Positions 49,198-57,250 of a stretch of DNA of 57,250 bases are shown here, in pieces. Each line of letters opens with the position of its first letter. Position 1 is the stretch's first letter. The notes below the pieces were generated by a model. It searched no databases. It was not told the origin of the DNA and saw only the letters and a program-made list of their open reading frames with translations. The translations under genes were made by a program, and so were the position numbers. This DNA comes from Oxalobacter sp. (lineage in GTDB: Bacteria; Pseudomonadota; Gammaproteobacteria; Burkholderiales; Burkholderiaceae_D). Location of the stretch: contig JAHAYL010000048.1 in the NCBI GenBank assembly GCA_018384065.1, forward strand, positions 1 to 57,250, written 5' to 3'.

Positions 49198-49980
49198 TCA
49201 CTTCTGATAAGCAGCACTGACAGCATCCATCAATGCGGCGCGGAAACCACTGGCCTCCAGCGCCTGGACACCCCGGATAGTGATACCACCCGGTGAACAG
49301 ACATCATCCTTGAGTTTTCCTGGATGCTGTCCAGTATCCCTGACCATCTTGCCGGAACCCAGCACTGTCTGGCTTGCCAGTTTATAGGCAATAGCGCGTG
49401 GCATGCCATGCAGGACAGCGCCATCTGCCAATGCTTCAATCATCATATAGACCCAGGCAGGTGCGCAGCCGGATAATGCTGCTCCCACAGCCATCAGATG
49501 GCTGGGCAGTTCCTCAACCTCACCCAATGCACCGAAAAGCCCACGGGTAAATGCCAATTCATCAGGCGTCAGGTCATTGGTTGCATCAATCAGTGCCATA
49601 CTCTCACCGACCATGGCAGGCGTGTTCGGCATAATCGCGCAGATACGGGTCGAACCATCAACCAATTCATGATAACGGGTATAAGACCATCCGGCAGCAA
49701 TCGACAGCAGCGCCTTCCCTTTCAATGCTTCACGGCATTCTGCCAATACCCCTTCAACATGGATAGGTTTCACCGCAATCAGGACAACCTCACTGCTATT
49801 GATGACTTCCACTGCCGAAGATGCCATTGCCATCCCGCACCTGGCATTCAGGTCCGCCATCTTGGCAGCATCCAGGTCAAAGGCCACCGTTTCCCCACCT
49901 TTCAGGAAGCCGGAACCGACAGCACCCAACAGGATTGCAGATGCCATATTCCCCATACCGATAAAACCCAGTTTTTTCAT
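49198..49980 (-). CDS. proC: Pyrroline-5-carboxylate reductase
   Basis: A 260-residue ProC. The Rossmann start GFIGMGNMASAIL and the C-terminal dimer motif HPGKLKDDVCSPGGITI are clear. It makes proline from pyrroline-5-carboxylate with NAD(P)H. An AT-rich region follows upstream. Confidence 0.95.
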   Translation of the reverse strand: MKKLGFIGMGNMASAILLGAVGSGFLKGGETVAFDLDAAKMADLNARCGMAMASSAVEVINSSEVVLIAVKPIHVEGVLAECREALKGKALLSIAAGWSYTRYHELVDGSTRICAIMPNTPAMVGESMALIDATNDLTPDELAFTRGLFGALGEVEELPSHLMAVGAALSGCAPAWVYMMIEALADGAVLHGMPRAIAYKLASQTVLGSGKMVRDTGQHPGKLKDDVCSPGGITIRGVQALEASGFRAALMDAVSAAYQK

Positions 49981-50574
49981 CTCAAGAACCCTTTCCTGCC
50001 ATCTTCCTGTAAAAGACAGCTCAAAACCTGTTCAGCCACACCCAAGTCCGATGGGCAGCCATTTGGCTATTTTACAGAAACCATGCACTGAATGCATGAA
50101 ACCAGTCATAGTCAAGGACCTCCCCCTGTCCAGCCTGCCCTCCATGCCTTCTCCCTCTTATGCATGGATTTGAATAGATATATGTCACATCTTTCCTATC
50201 CAAATACAAAGGAACTGACTGGATAAAAAATTTTTCTACCTTACTCATCCTATTGGATGGAAATGTCTGCATCCAATGATTCTTTTTAAAGTTTATTTTT
50301 CATATTACCGCCTGGAACACAATAAAAAATATCAATATGAAACCTTATGATGATTCTTGATGTATAAAAAACAACAGTTTCATTTTATTTTAATTTTTAA
50401 CGTTTTTTATTTTAAAAACACTTCCAATATTAGAATGCTTATATTAAAATTATGTTATATTGTTTCATTTGAAAAATTTTTCAGGGTTAAATTTTCATTC
50501 ATTAGCTTCATTTAACGGACATTAGAACTTTATTCTGAATAACCGTTATTTATTGGATTGAATAAGGAGCATTT
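49981..50574. other. AT-rich intergenic region with a 14-bp palindrome
   Basis: No gene is seen. From about 50280 the sequence is extremely AT-rich, unlike the flanking coding DNA. TGAAAAATTTTTCA (50470-50483) is a perfect 14-base palindrome. It lies about 90 bases before the orphan gene at 50575 and may be its operator. No consensus promoter stands out. Confidence 0.5.
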
Positions 50575-50937
50575 ATGCTTGACCGTGCTTTTTACAATAA
50601 TCCACGTCTGTCTGACGACCAGCTTATCCAGGCTTTCTTGGATGCTTGGGGATTGGCTGATTCGACACTGATTGATGAGCTGGATTGCCGCACTGCTGAT
50701 GGCAGGAAGCGGGTTGATATGTCCTTTGAGGATTTCTTGCATTGGCTTAAACGTTGCAGCAAGTTCAGGGCATTCAGTTTTGTCGATGAAAGGGTTTATA
50801 CTGGAGGGGAAAGGATTTTCACAGCCTTTGTCAGGTTTGCTGATCCTGTTGTTGGACGGGACCTGTTTGGATGGGCGCATGTCCCGCTTAACAAAGCACA
50901 GAACCTGATACACAGATACGGACTGATGCGGCGGTGA
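50575..50937 (+). CDS. Orphan protein of unknown function
   Basis: A 120-residue protein from ATG 50575, behind AATAAGGAGC. It is soluble, with a motif-like stretch LIDELDCRTADGRKRVDMSFEDFLHWL, and no known domain. It stands between two long AT-rich stretches, codon choice resembles the core genes, and a large hairpin follows. That makes it a real gene with its own transcription, likely under unusual control. Confidence 0.75.
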   Translation: MLDRAFYNNPRLSDDQLIQAFLDAWGLADSTLIDELDCRTADGRKRVDMSFEDFLHWLKRCSKFRAFSFVDERVYTGGERIFTAFVRFADPVVGRDLFGWAHVPLNKAQNLIHRYGLMRR

Positions 50938-51510
50938 CCTTCATCAATCTTTTTCATTTCCTGTAAAAAATATTGCACGGAATGTATATGCTTCCGTGCA
51001 ATATCTGTATGGATTTTGGCGGACAACATCCTTCATCGCTGATATTGGGTGAAAAGATTTTCTCGGTGAAATGTCTTTCTAACAAGATTCTTAAATATCT
51101 AAACCTGCTTTAACAATCCTTTAAAGCATTTAACATCTCCTTATATTCAAAGGACATCATTATTGAACAAAGTTCCTGCTATTGATGAATCCTTCCTCCA
51201 TCCTGTATCAAAATGAAATTGAAAATATTAATAGCTATTCTTAACATTCATTTTCTACCAATCCATATTTACAGAAATGATATAGGATTTTAAAGGCTGT
51301 AAGAATAAAATTCCTCACTTTTCCTGCTACCACCTGATTGGTAAATCCTTCATACACTTGTATGTACAGCCATACAGGATAATAGGAAATTCTATACATA
51401 ATTTCTATTTACTGCAGTCCAAGCATCATGCAACCTGTTATACAGCCCAAGAACTTTACGCATTCAACCGCCAATCCCTCCCCTTCCCAGACGGCAGAAC
51501 ACGCCAAGAT
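50938..51510. other. AT-rich intergenic region with a large hairpin
   Basis: No gene is seen. ATATTGCACGGAA (50970-50982) and TTCCGTGCAATAT (50992-51004) form a perfect 13-bp stem. The T run lies on the minus-strand side (a run of A before it on plus), so it is best oriented to end a minus-strand transcript, though it can also stop the orphan gene. From 51005 to 51510 nothing further is recognised. Confidence 0.5.
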
Positions 51511-51512
51511 GC

Positions 51513-51540
51513 TTGATGGATATCTGGGTTCTGTCATAAT
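51513..51540 (+). promoter_or_regulatory. Putative promoter of the serine dehydratase operon
   Basis: TTGATG (51513-51518), 16 bases, CATAAT (51535-51540). It is followed by a small hairpin, TTTCCC-CTGAA-GGGAAA (51562-51578), in the leader before the start at 51627. Confidence 0.5.
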
Positions 51541-51626
51541 TCTGGCTGTACGATGAATCAGTTTCCCCTGAAGGGAAATAGCAATAAAATCGCTTTTCAG
51601 TACAGTTTTTCGGGGAAAAAAGGAAA

Positions 51627-52289
51627 ATGAACCTGTTCGATATTATTGGTCCTGTCATGATTGGACCATCCAGTTCCCATACTGCCGGAGCCGTAAGGAT
51701 TGGATTGGTGGCACGGAAACTGCTGTGTGAACGTCCTGTGAAGGCAGATATCGGTCTTCATGGTTCTTTTGCAATGACTGGTTCCGGACACGGTACCGAC
51801 CGTGCCATTGTCGCAGGCCTGCTTGGTATCCAGCAGGATGACAGCCGTATTCCCCAAAGCCTGGAACTGGCAAAGAAAGCGGGACTTGAAATTGAAATCC
51901 ATTCCATCCATATTCCCAATGCCCATCCCAACTCAACCCGTCTGAGGCTGACAGGCGACCATGGCAGGAAACTGGAAATGACCGCATCTTCATTGGGAGG
52001 TGGCAGGATCCTGGTTTCTTCCATTGATGGCATCACCGCCAACTTCTCCGGCAACGAAAACACCCTGATTGTCCATGCCAGCCATGACCGTCCAGGCGCT
52101 GTCGCCATGGTCACTTCCCTGCTGGGGGAACACAACATCAACATCGCCAACATGCAGCTTTACCGGCATTCCAAAGGCGGCAGTGCTGTGATGATCCTAG
52201 AATGTGACAACAAAATCCCGCAGGACCTGATTGACCAGCTCTCACAGATTGAACGCTTCCCTAAAGTGACCTACTTGAACAAGGAATAA
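51627..52289 (+). CDS. sdaAB: L-serine dehydratase, iron-sulfur type, beta subunit
   Basis: A 220-residue beta subunit. GPSSSHTAGAVRIG near the start is the family signature, and the C-terminal 70 residues form an ACT domain (HDRPGAVAMVTSLLGEHNIN). With the alpha subunit it deaminates L-serine to pyruvate. AAAAAAGG precedes the start. The alpha-subunit gene follows after four bases. The two-subunit form is usual in Firmicutes, and single-chain enzymes are more common in proteobacteria. Confidence 0.93.
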   Translation: MNLFDIIGPVMIGPSSSHTAGAVRIGLVARKLLCERPVKADIGLHGSFAMTGSGHGTDRAIVAGLLGIQQDDSRIPQSLELAKKAGLEIEIHSIHIPNAHPNSTRLRLTGDHGRKLEMTASSLGGGRILVSSIDGITANFSGNENTLIVHASHDRPGAVAMVTSLLGEHNINIANMQLYRHSKGGSAVMILECDNKIPQDLIDQLSQIERFPKVTYLNKE

Positions 52290-52293
52290 AACC

Positions 52294-53178
52294 ATGGCAT
52301 TCCAATCCGTCAAAGAACTCCTTGAACAGAACCGTACAGATAACCTGCCACTATGGGAAACCATCCTGAAGGATGACCTGGGTGTCCAGAACCCCTCCCG
52401 TGAGAACTCATTGAAACAGATGCAGTATTTCTGGGATGCGATGAAACACTCCGTGGACAGCTATGACCCTACAGACCGTTCCAACAGTGGACTTGTCGGT
52501 GGGGATGGTGAAAAGATGCGGCGCGCCCAGGAGCAGAACCTGCTCTATGGTGACAGCTTCATGAATGAAATCATCACTACAGCACTGAAAGTCAGTGAAT
52601 GCAATGCCTGTATGAAACGGATTGTCGCCACCCCGACAGCCGGTTCCTGTGGGGTCATGCCAGCAGTGCTCCTGCCGCTGGTGAAAGCCCGGCAGATTCC
52701 TGATGACCTGGTTGTCCAATCATTGTATGTCGCTGCAGGTTTTGGCCAGATCATCGCACTCAGGTCATCCATTGCCGGTGCCGAAGGCGGATGCCAGGCA
52801 GAAGTCGGCACAGCCTCTGCCATGGCGGCAACCGCACTCACCTGGCTCGGCAAAGGGACAGCAGAAATGTGCGCCCATGCCTGCGCCATGGCAATCTCCA
52901 ACCTGATGGGACTGGTCTGCGATCCCATTGCAGGGCTGGTCGAGATTCCCTGTGTCCAACGCAATGTCATCGGTGCAATGAATGCCATCTCCTGTGCCAA
53001 CATGGCACTCGCCGGCATCCATCACCGGATTCCAACAGATGAAGTCATTGATGCGATGCGCTCAGTCGGTGACCTGATGTCCCCAGACCTGAAAGAAACT
53101 GCACGGGGAGGCCTGGCATCGACACCGACAGCCAAGATCATCCTCAAGGAAATCAACAGAAAGAACCAATTCGACTGA
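52294..53178 (+). CDS. sdaAA: L-serine dehydratase, iron-sulfur type, alpha subunit
   Basis: A 294-residue alpha subunit. The cysteines expected to hold the [4Fe-4S] cluster are visible in GSCGVMPA and in CDPIAGLVEIPC. Conserved parts include IAGAEGGCQAEVGTASAMAA. It forms the catalytic core together with SdaAB, upstream. Iron-sulfur dependence makes the enzyme oxygen-sensitive, in keeping with an anaerobe. Confidence 0.94.
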   Translation: MAFQSVKELLEQNRTDNLPLWETILKDDLGVQNPSRENSLKQMQYFWDAMKHSVDSYDPTDRSNSGLVGGDGEKMRRAQEQNLLYGDSFMNEIITTALKVSECNACMKRIVATPTAGSCGVMPAVLLPLVKARQIPDDLVVQSLYVAAGFGQIIALRSSIAGAEGGCQAEVGTASAMAATALTWLGKGTAEMCAHACAMAISNLMGLVCDPIAGLVEIPCVQRNVIGAMNAISCANMALAGIHHRIPTDEVIDAMRSVGDLMSPDLKETARGGLASTPTAKIILKEINRKNQFD

Positions 53179-53275
53179 TGGCAGCCATCCAGCCAGACTG
53201 GCACTTACAGACTGAAACCATCTGCTATACTTGCTTGGATTGAACCATCAACCAGAACAATCAGGGCTTAGAACC

Positions 53276-54013
53276 ATGAACAGCAAATTCCCAACAGACC
53301 CAGCGATGTACAGTTTCCTGCCGCCATCCATCCTTGGGCATCTGACATTCCAGCCGAAACCAGCAACCGGTGAACCTTTGCCACCGGGAATGCATAAACT
53401 GAACGCCTCATGCGGTGAACCCAATGAACGGGATACCCTGCTGTTTGTCCCGGAAGGACTGGATACCTCGAAACCTGCCAAGCTACTGGTCATGTTCCAT
53501 GGCGCAGGAGGCAGTGCCCAGAAAGTCCTGCCTGATTTCCAGTCCCATGCGGAAAAACATAAATTCCTGCTGATGCTCCCCCAATCCACCTATCAGACCT
53601 GGGACCTGACTGTCGGTGGCAACGGTCCAGACCTTCAGAAACTGGACCAGGCACTGGCAGACCTCAATACCCATTTCACCATCGACACAGGGCATTTCGG
53701 ATTCTGCGGTTTCTCTGATGGTGCCAGCTATTCCCTCTCCATTGGACTTTCCAATGGACATATCCTGTCCCATATCATTGCGCTGTCCGGCGGATTCATG
53801 AACCTGTATGTGCCACGCGGCAAACCGAAAGTGTTCATCGCCCACAGTCCCGAAGACGAACAGCTGCCGATGAACACCAGCGGTCTTTTCCATTACAAGG
53901 AACTCAAGCAGAATGGATACGATGTCATCTTCCATGAATTCCATGGACGCCACCTGATCCATCAGCCGGTAGTCGAAGCCGCACTGGACTTTTTCCTCAA
54001 GGAAACCCCCTGA
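53276..54013 (+). CDS. Alpha/beta-hydrolase esterase
   Basis: About 245 residues from ATG 53276 behind AGGG; an upstream frame to 53231 is not needed. The oxyanion-hole stretch is VMFHGAGGSAQ, the nucleophile lies in GFSDG (Ser147), Asp is probably in HSPEDEQLP and His in GRHLIHQPVV. It resembles phospholipase/carboxylesterase- and PHB-depolymerase-like hydrolases. There is no signal peptide. Substrate unknown. Confidence 0.83.
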   Translation: MNSKFPTDPAMYSFLPPSILGHLTFQPKPATGEPLPPGMHKLNASCGEPNERDTLLFVPEGLDTSKPAKLLVMFHGAGGSAQKVLPDFQSHAEKHKFLLMLPQSTYQTWDLTVGGNGPDLQKLDQALADLNTHFTIDTGHFGFCGFSDGASYSLSIGLSNGHILSHIIALSGGFMNLYVPRGKPKVFIAHSPEDEQLPMNTSGLFHYKELKQNGYDVIFHEFHGRHLIHQPVVEAALDFFLKETP

Positions 54014-54094
54014 CAGGAACAGCGGCAGGCAACCAAGCCTGCCACTGTTTTCCGCGATGGCTTCAGAAAAACGGCATAACCTCCGGTAAACACC

Positions 54095-55375
54095 ATGTCC
54101 TTCAGCCAACTCTCCGCATTCCTGCAATCCCTCACGGAACCCCATCTGCTGTTCGATGCAGAATACCGGATCATCAGTGTCAATCCCGCTTTCCGGAAAT
54201 ACTGCAACTCCCAGAGCTCCGTCATCGGGAAAACCTGTTATGAAGTCTCCCATGGATACGACCTGCCCTGTGACCGTTCAGGAGAATCCTGCCCACTGAA
54301 AAAAAGCCTGGAATCCGGCAAGACAGAACATGTGCTCCATATGCACAACACGCCTGAAGGTGAGGAATATGTCAGCATCGCACTGACCCCCATCAAAAAC
54401 AGCCAAGCGGAAATCATTGGTTTTGTAGAAAAGATCAATCCACTCAAGACCGTCAGACATACCCCTTCTGGCCAACTGAAAGGCATCTCCGGACCGTTCC
54501 AGGAAATGATGCGTCTGCTTGATAAAGCCGCTTCATCGGACATTGCCGTCCTGATTGAAGGGGAAACCGGTACCGGTAAGAACGCCGTTGCGCAATATCT
54601 CCACCAATCCAGCAAACGGTGTGCTGCTCCTTTCGTCACCGTTGACTGCCCCAGTCTGACAGACAGCCAGTTTGAAACCCTTTTCTTTGGTCAGAGATCC
54701 CCTGACAGGACTGCCAGGAACGCCAAAGTGAAAGGCATCCTCGATACGGCCAATGGTGGGACATTGTTCCTTAACAACGTTTCAGGTCTTTCGCCCTATC
54801 TCCAGGCAAGGGTCGCCAGCCTGCTGGAAACCGATATCTACAGTCATGCAGATACCGTCAATACCCAGAAGACCGATATCCGCATCATTACTTCCAGTTC
54901 AGGCGATTTACAGAAACAGGTGGAACAGGGACTTTTCCGGGAAGACCTGTATTACCGCCTGAACCGTTTTCCCATCACGCTGCCTGCACTGCGTGACAGA
55001 CCGGAAGACATCCCCTTCCTCAGTCAGCTTTTCCTGAAGCATTTCTCAAATGAGGTTCCGCCTACCCTGTCGGATGAAGCCAGCTATGCTCTACAGACCT
55101 ATACCTACCCAGGCAATATCCGGGAACTGAAAGCCATCATCGAACGGGCATGCCTGCTCTGTGATGACGGGACAATCAAGCCAGAACACCTGCGGCTTCC
55201 TGACAGGACAGGAACTGGTCAAACGCAAGAAAACCTCCTTACACCATCAGATGGAGACACCCAACTGCTGGCCTATTTCAAAGGCAGCCGGAAGAATCTG
55301 GCGAAACAGCTTGGCATCAGTGAGCGCACCCTTTACCGGAAACTGGCAAAGTTGAAAGAAAATCCATCGGTTTGA
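54095..55375 (+). CDS. PAS-AAA+-Fis regulator, degenerate sigma54 activator
   Basis: A 426-residue regulator with an N-terminal PAS domain (about residues 10-115, containing a Cys pair LPCDRSGESCPLK), an AAA+ domain (about 130-365) and a C-terminal Fis-type helix-turn-helix (about 385-425). Walker A is GETGTGKN (156-163), and the arginine finger REDLYYRLNRFP is present. But the sigma54-contacting GAFTGA loop is missing (region 203-210 reads PDRTARNA), and Walker B reads LFLNN instead of LFLDE. So it probably cannot remodel sigma54; it may work as a DNA-binding regulator like TyrR or HupR. It stands 217 bases before frc on the same strand and is a candidate for its control. Confidence 0.88.
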   Translation: MSFSQLSAFLQSLTEPHLLFDAEYRIISVNPAFRKYCNSQSSVIGKTCYEVSHGYDLPCDRSGESCPLKKSLESGKTEHVLHMHNTPEGEEYVSIALTPIKNSQAEIIGFVEKINPLKTVRHTPSGQLKGISGPFQEMMRLLDKAASSDIAVLIEGETGTGKNAVAQYLHQSSKRCAAPFVTVDCPSLTDSQFETLFFGQRSPDRTARNAKVKGILDTANGGTLFLNNVSGLSPYLQARVASLLETDIYSHADTVNTQKTDIRIITSSSGDLQKQVEQGLFREDLYYRLNRFPITLPALRDRPEDIPFLSQLFLKHFSNEVPPTLSDEASYALQTYTYPGNIRELKAIIERACLLCDDGTIKPEHLRLPDRTGTGQTQENLLTPSDGDTQLLAYFKGSRKNLAKQLGISERTLYRKLAKLKENPSV

Positions 55376-55397
55376 TGGTCATTCCCATCATGAATGC

Positions 55398-55425
55398 TTG
55401 ATTTAAACCACTTATCGAGTAAAAT
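55398..55425 (+). promoter_or_regulatory. Putative frc promoter
   Basis: TTGATT (55398-55403), 16 bases, TAAAAT (55420-55425). The start codon is at 55593, so the leader is about 160 bases long. It contains AAAGCTTGCGC (55440-55450) and GCGAAGCTTT (55513-55522), which could pair over a distance, and the palindrome GTTGTACAAC (55566-55575) just before the ribosome binding site. Confidence 0.5.
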
Positions 55426-55592
55426 ATAAGGGCTATATATAAAGCTTGCGCTGCTTCAAGGATTTTTCTTAGAACGGTGCAATCGGAAGGTAGTACTTTA
55501 ATGCTGTAAAGCGAAGCTTTCTTTCCGCAGGGCTTCCTTTGGGATTTCTGTGGAAAAAAACTGTAGTTGTACAACGACAAGGAAATTAAGAA

Positions 55593-56882
55593 ATGACTAA
55601 ACCATTAGAAGGTATCAATGTTCTTGATATGACCCACGTTCAGGCAGGTCCTGCCTGTACCCAGATGATGGGTTTCCTGGGCGCTAAAGTCATCAAGATT
55701 GAACGCCGTGGCTCCGGTGATATGACCCGTGGCTGGTTGCAGGACCGTCCAGGTGTCGACTCCCTGTACTTCACCATGTTCAATGGTAACAAACGTTCCA
55801 TCGAACTGGATATGAAGTCCCCACAGGGTAAAGACGTTCTGACCAAACTGGTCAAACAGTCTGACGTCCTGGTTGAAAACTTTGGTCCTGGTGTTCTGGA
55901 CCGTCTGGGCTTCTCCTGGGCAAAAATCCAGGAACTGAACCCACGTATGATTGTTGCATCCGTCAAAGGCTATGCAGAAGGTCATGCCAACGAACACCTG
56001 AAAGTTTATGAAAACGTTGCACAGTGCTCCGGCGGTGCAGCTGCTACCACCGGTTTCTGGGATGGTCCTCCAACCGTTTCCGGCGCTGCTCTGGGTGACA
56101 CCAACTCCGGTATGCACCTGCTGATCGGTATTCTGGCAGCCCTGCGTATGCGTGATCTGACTGGCAAAGGTCAGAAAGTCGCTGTTGCAATGCAGGACGC
56201 CGTCCTGAACCTGTGCCGTATCAAACTGCGTGACCAGCAGCGTCTGGAACGTAACGGTATCCTGGCTGAATACCCACAGGCACAGCCTAACTTCTGCTTC
56301 GATAAAGACGGCAAGCCAATGACCTTCGACAACATCGACTCTGTTCCACGTGGCGGTAACGCAGGTGGTGGCGGTCAGCCAGGCTGGATGCTGAAATGCA
56401 AACCAGCTCACTCCGGCGACAATGACTGCTATGTCTACTTCACCATCGCTGCAAACATGTGGCCACAGATCTGCGATATGATCGACAAACCAGAATGGAA
56501 AGACGACCCAGCATACAACACCTTCGAAGGCCGTGTTGACAAGCTGATGGACATCTTCGCATTCATCGAAACCAAGTTTACCGACAAGGATAAATTCGAA
56601 GTCACCAACTGGGCTGCTGAATACGGTATCCCATGCGGTCCTGTCATGTCCATGAAAGACCTGGCTGTCGATCCATCCCTGCGTAAAGTTGGCACCGTTG
56701 TCGAAGTCACCGACGAAGTCCGTGGTAACTACCTGACCGTTGGCGCTCCATTCAAGTTCTCCGACTTCAAACCAGAAATCACCCGTGCTCCATTGCTCGG
56801 TGAACATTCTGTTGAAATCCTGAAAGAACTGGGTTACAGCGACGCTGAAGTTCAGTCCATGAAAGACAACGCTGTTATCTGA
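55593..56882 (+). CDS. frc: Formyl-CoA:oxalate CoA-transferase
   Basis: A 429-residue class III CoA-transferase. It moves CoA from formyl-CoA to oxalate, so that oxalyl-CoA decarboxylase can act, the central energy reaction of Oxalobacter. The catalytic aspartate is Asp169 in [10 protein letters not shown], and the mobile Gly-rich loop near residue 258 reads [14 protein letters not shown] precedes ATG 55593. Codons are strongly biased to a small optimal set (many GGT, CGT, CTG), unlike most neighbours, the mark of very high expression. The oxc gene is not in this window. Confidence 0.97.
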   Translation: MTKPLEGINVLDMTHVQAGPACTQMMGFLGAKVIKIERRGSGDMTRGWLQDRPGVDSLYFTMFNGNKRSIELDMKSPQGKDVLTKLVKQSDVLVENFGPGVLDRLGFSWAKIQELNPRMIVASVKGYAEGHANEHLKVYENVAQCSGGAAATTGFWDGPPTVSGAALGDTNSGMHLLIGILAALRMRDLTGKGQKVAVAMQDAVLNLCRIKLRDQQRLERNGILAEYPQAQPNFCFDKDGKPMTFDNIDSVPRGGNAGGGGQPGWMLKCKPAHSGDNDCYVYFTIAANMWPQICDMIDKPEWKDDPAYNTFEGRVDKLMDIFAFIETKFTDKDKFEVTNWAAEYGIPCGPVMSMKDLAVDPSLRKVGTVVEVTDEVRGNYLTVGAPFKFSDFKPEITRAPLLGEHSVEILKELGYSDAEVQSMKDNAVI

Positions 56883-56902
56883 TAACACGTTCCTTTCCAT
56901 TG

Positions 56903-56931
56903 AAACGGCACTCTCCGGAGTGCCGTTTTTT
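56903..56931 (+). terminator. frc terminator
   Basis: AAACGGCACTC-TCCG-GAGTGCCGTTT is an 11-bp stem with a TCCG loop, followed by a T run. A strong rho-independent terminator. Confidence 0.9.
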
Positions 56932-57250
56932 CATACACTTTCCCCCTTTTCCCACTCAGGAAAATCCTTTTTGCCAGAACAGCCCATACCTTTGGAACCA
57001 TCCAATACTTGACCGCATCAACACCTGGTCCAAGCGGATCTTCCCCTTTGTCATTTAAAATGCCAATGATTGCCCAATATCTGCCATTTATGACAGCTCA
57101 TGGCAGTTTTATGACATAACCTGTCAGCACAAATAAGACAAAAATAATCTAATCAACTTTAAATAAACGATATAATATTATGTTTTAAAACATTATTTAT
57201 TTTTATCAAAAAAATGGTTGCATTCTGAAAAAATACGCTATCATTTATCC
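56932..57250. other. AT-rich intergenic region at the right edge
   Basis: No gene is seen. TATAAT occurs at 57171-57176 without a good -35 box. It is probably the regulatory region of the next gene beyond the window. Confidence 0.4.

Noticed and set aside
51541-51626. Riboswitch before the serine dehydratase genes
   Set aside because: Only one small hairpin is seen, and none of the conserved cores of known riboswitches, including glycine, can be recognised.
55605-56900. 431-codon open frame antisense to frc
   Set aside because: It covers the whole of frc and comes from its biased codon use; it has no ribosome binding site and its product has low-complexity, unlikely composition.

Overview
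The window fits a betaproteobacterium of the oxalate-degrading genus Oxalobacter. The strongest sign is the complete formyl-CoA:oxalate CoA-transferase gene (frc) near the right end, with catalytic Asp169 and the Gly-rich loop of the enzyme known from Oxalobacter formigenes. The other housekeeping genes (pyrG-kdsA-eno-ftsB, lolC-lolD, metal-type kdsA) fit a Gram-negative betaproteobacterium. Several frc residues differ from the O. formigenes enzyme as I remember it, so this may be a sister species or another strain group. All coordinates and calls come from reading the sequence; no database search was run.

Layout. 0-8.4 kb: the start of a secreted protein at the left edge, then a seven-gene efflux cluster with two MarR-FUSC pairs, an AaeX-like small protein, an AaeA-like fusion protein and a NodT-type outer-membrane lipoprotein. 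8.4-9.7 kb: a small unknown gene and an MdaB-like oxidoreductase. 9.7-17.8 kb: a very large AIDA-type autotransporter and its predicted dedicated protein heptosyltransferase; the autotransporter carries an apparent one-base deletion in the codons of its extended signal peptide. 18-22.8 kb: an EstB-like serine hydrolase, a small unknown protein, nadB, an ankyrin protein and a TatD nuclease. 22.8-29.5 kb: holB-tmk-mltG on the minus strand; ygfZ, mobA, moeA and nfo on the plus strand. 29.5-33.6 kb: a DUF3829-like lipoprotein, a glutaredoxin-like protein without its nucleophilic cysteine, a DnaB-like ATPase without its N-terminal domain, and a thioesterase.

33.6-37.6 kb looks like an accessory island beside tRNA-Asn(GTT). 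It holds an IS200-type element, an ADP-ribosylglycohydrolase, an SseB-macrodomain fusion and two unknown small genes. 37.7-49.98 kb is core: ftsB, eno, kdsA, pyrG, comEC, a second tatD, lolD, lolC, recJ and proC. 50-51.6 kb is AT-rich with one orphan gene. 51.6-57.25 kb: the two-subunit L-serine dehydratase, an esterase, a degenerate sigma54-activator-like regulator with a PAS domain, and frc with its promoter, leader and terminator.

How the genes may work together. The MarR-FUSC-AaeX-AaeA-OMF set would form a complete envelope-spanning exporter. The autotransporter and the heptosyltransferase would make a glycosylated surface adhesin. MobA and MoeA would supply molybdopterin guanine dinucleotide to enzymes such as formate dehydrogenase. 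Frc would activate oxalate for decarboxylation, and the degenerate regulator just upstream is a candidate, untested, for its control.
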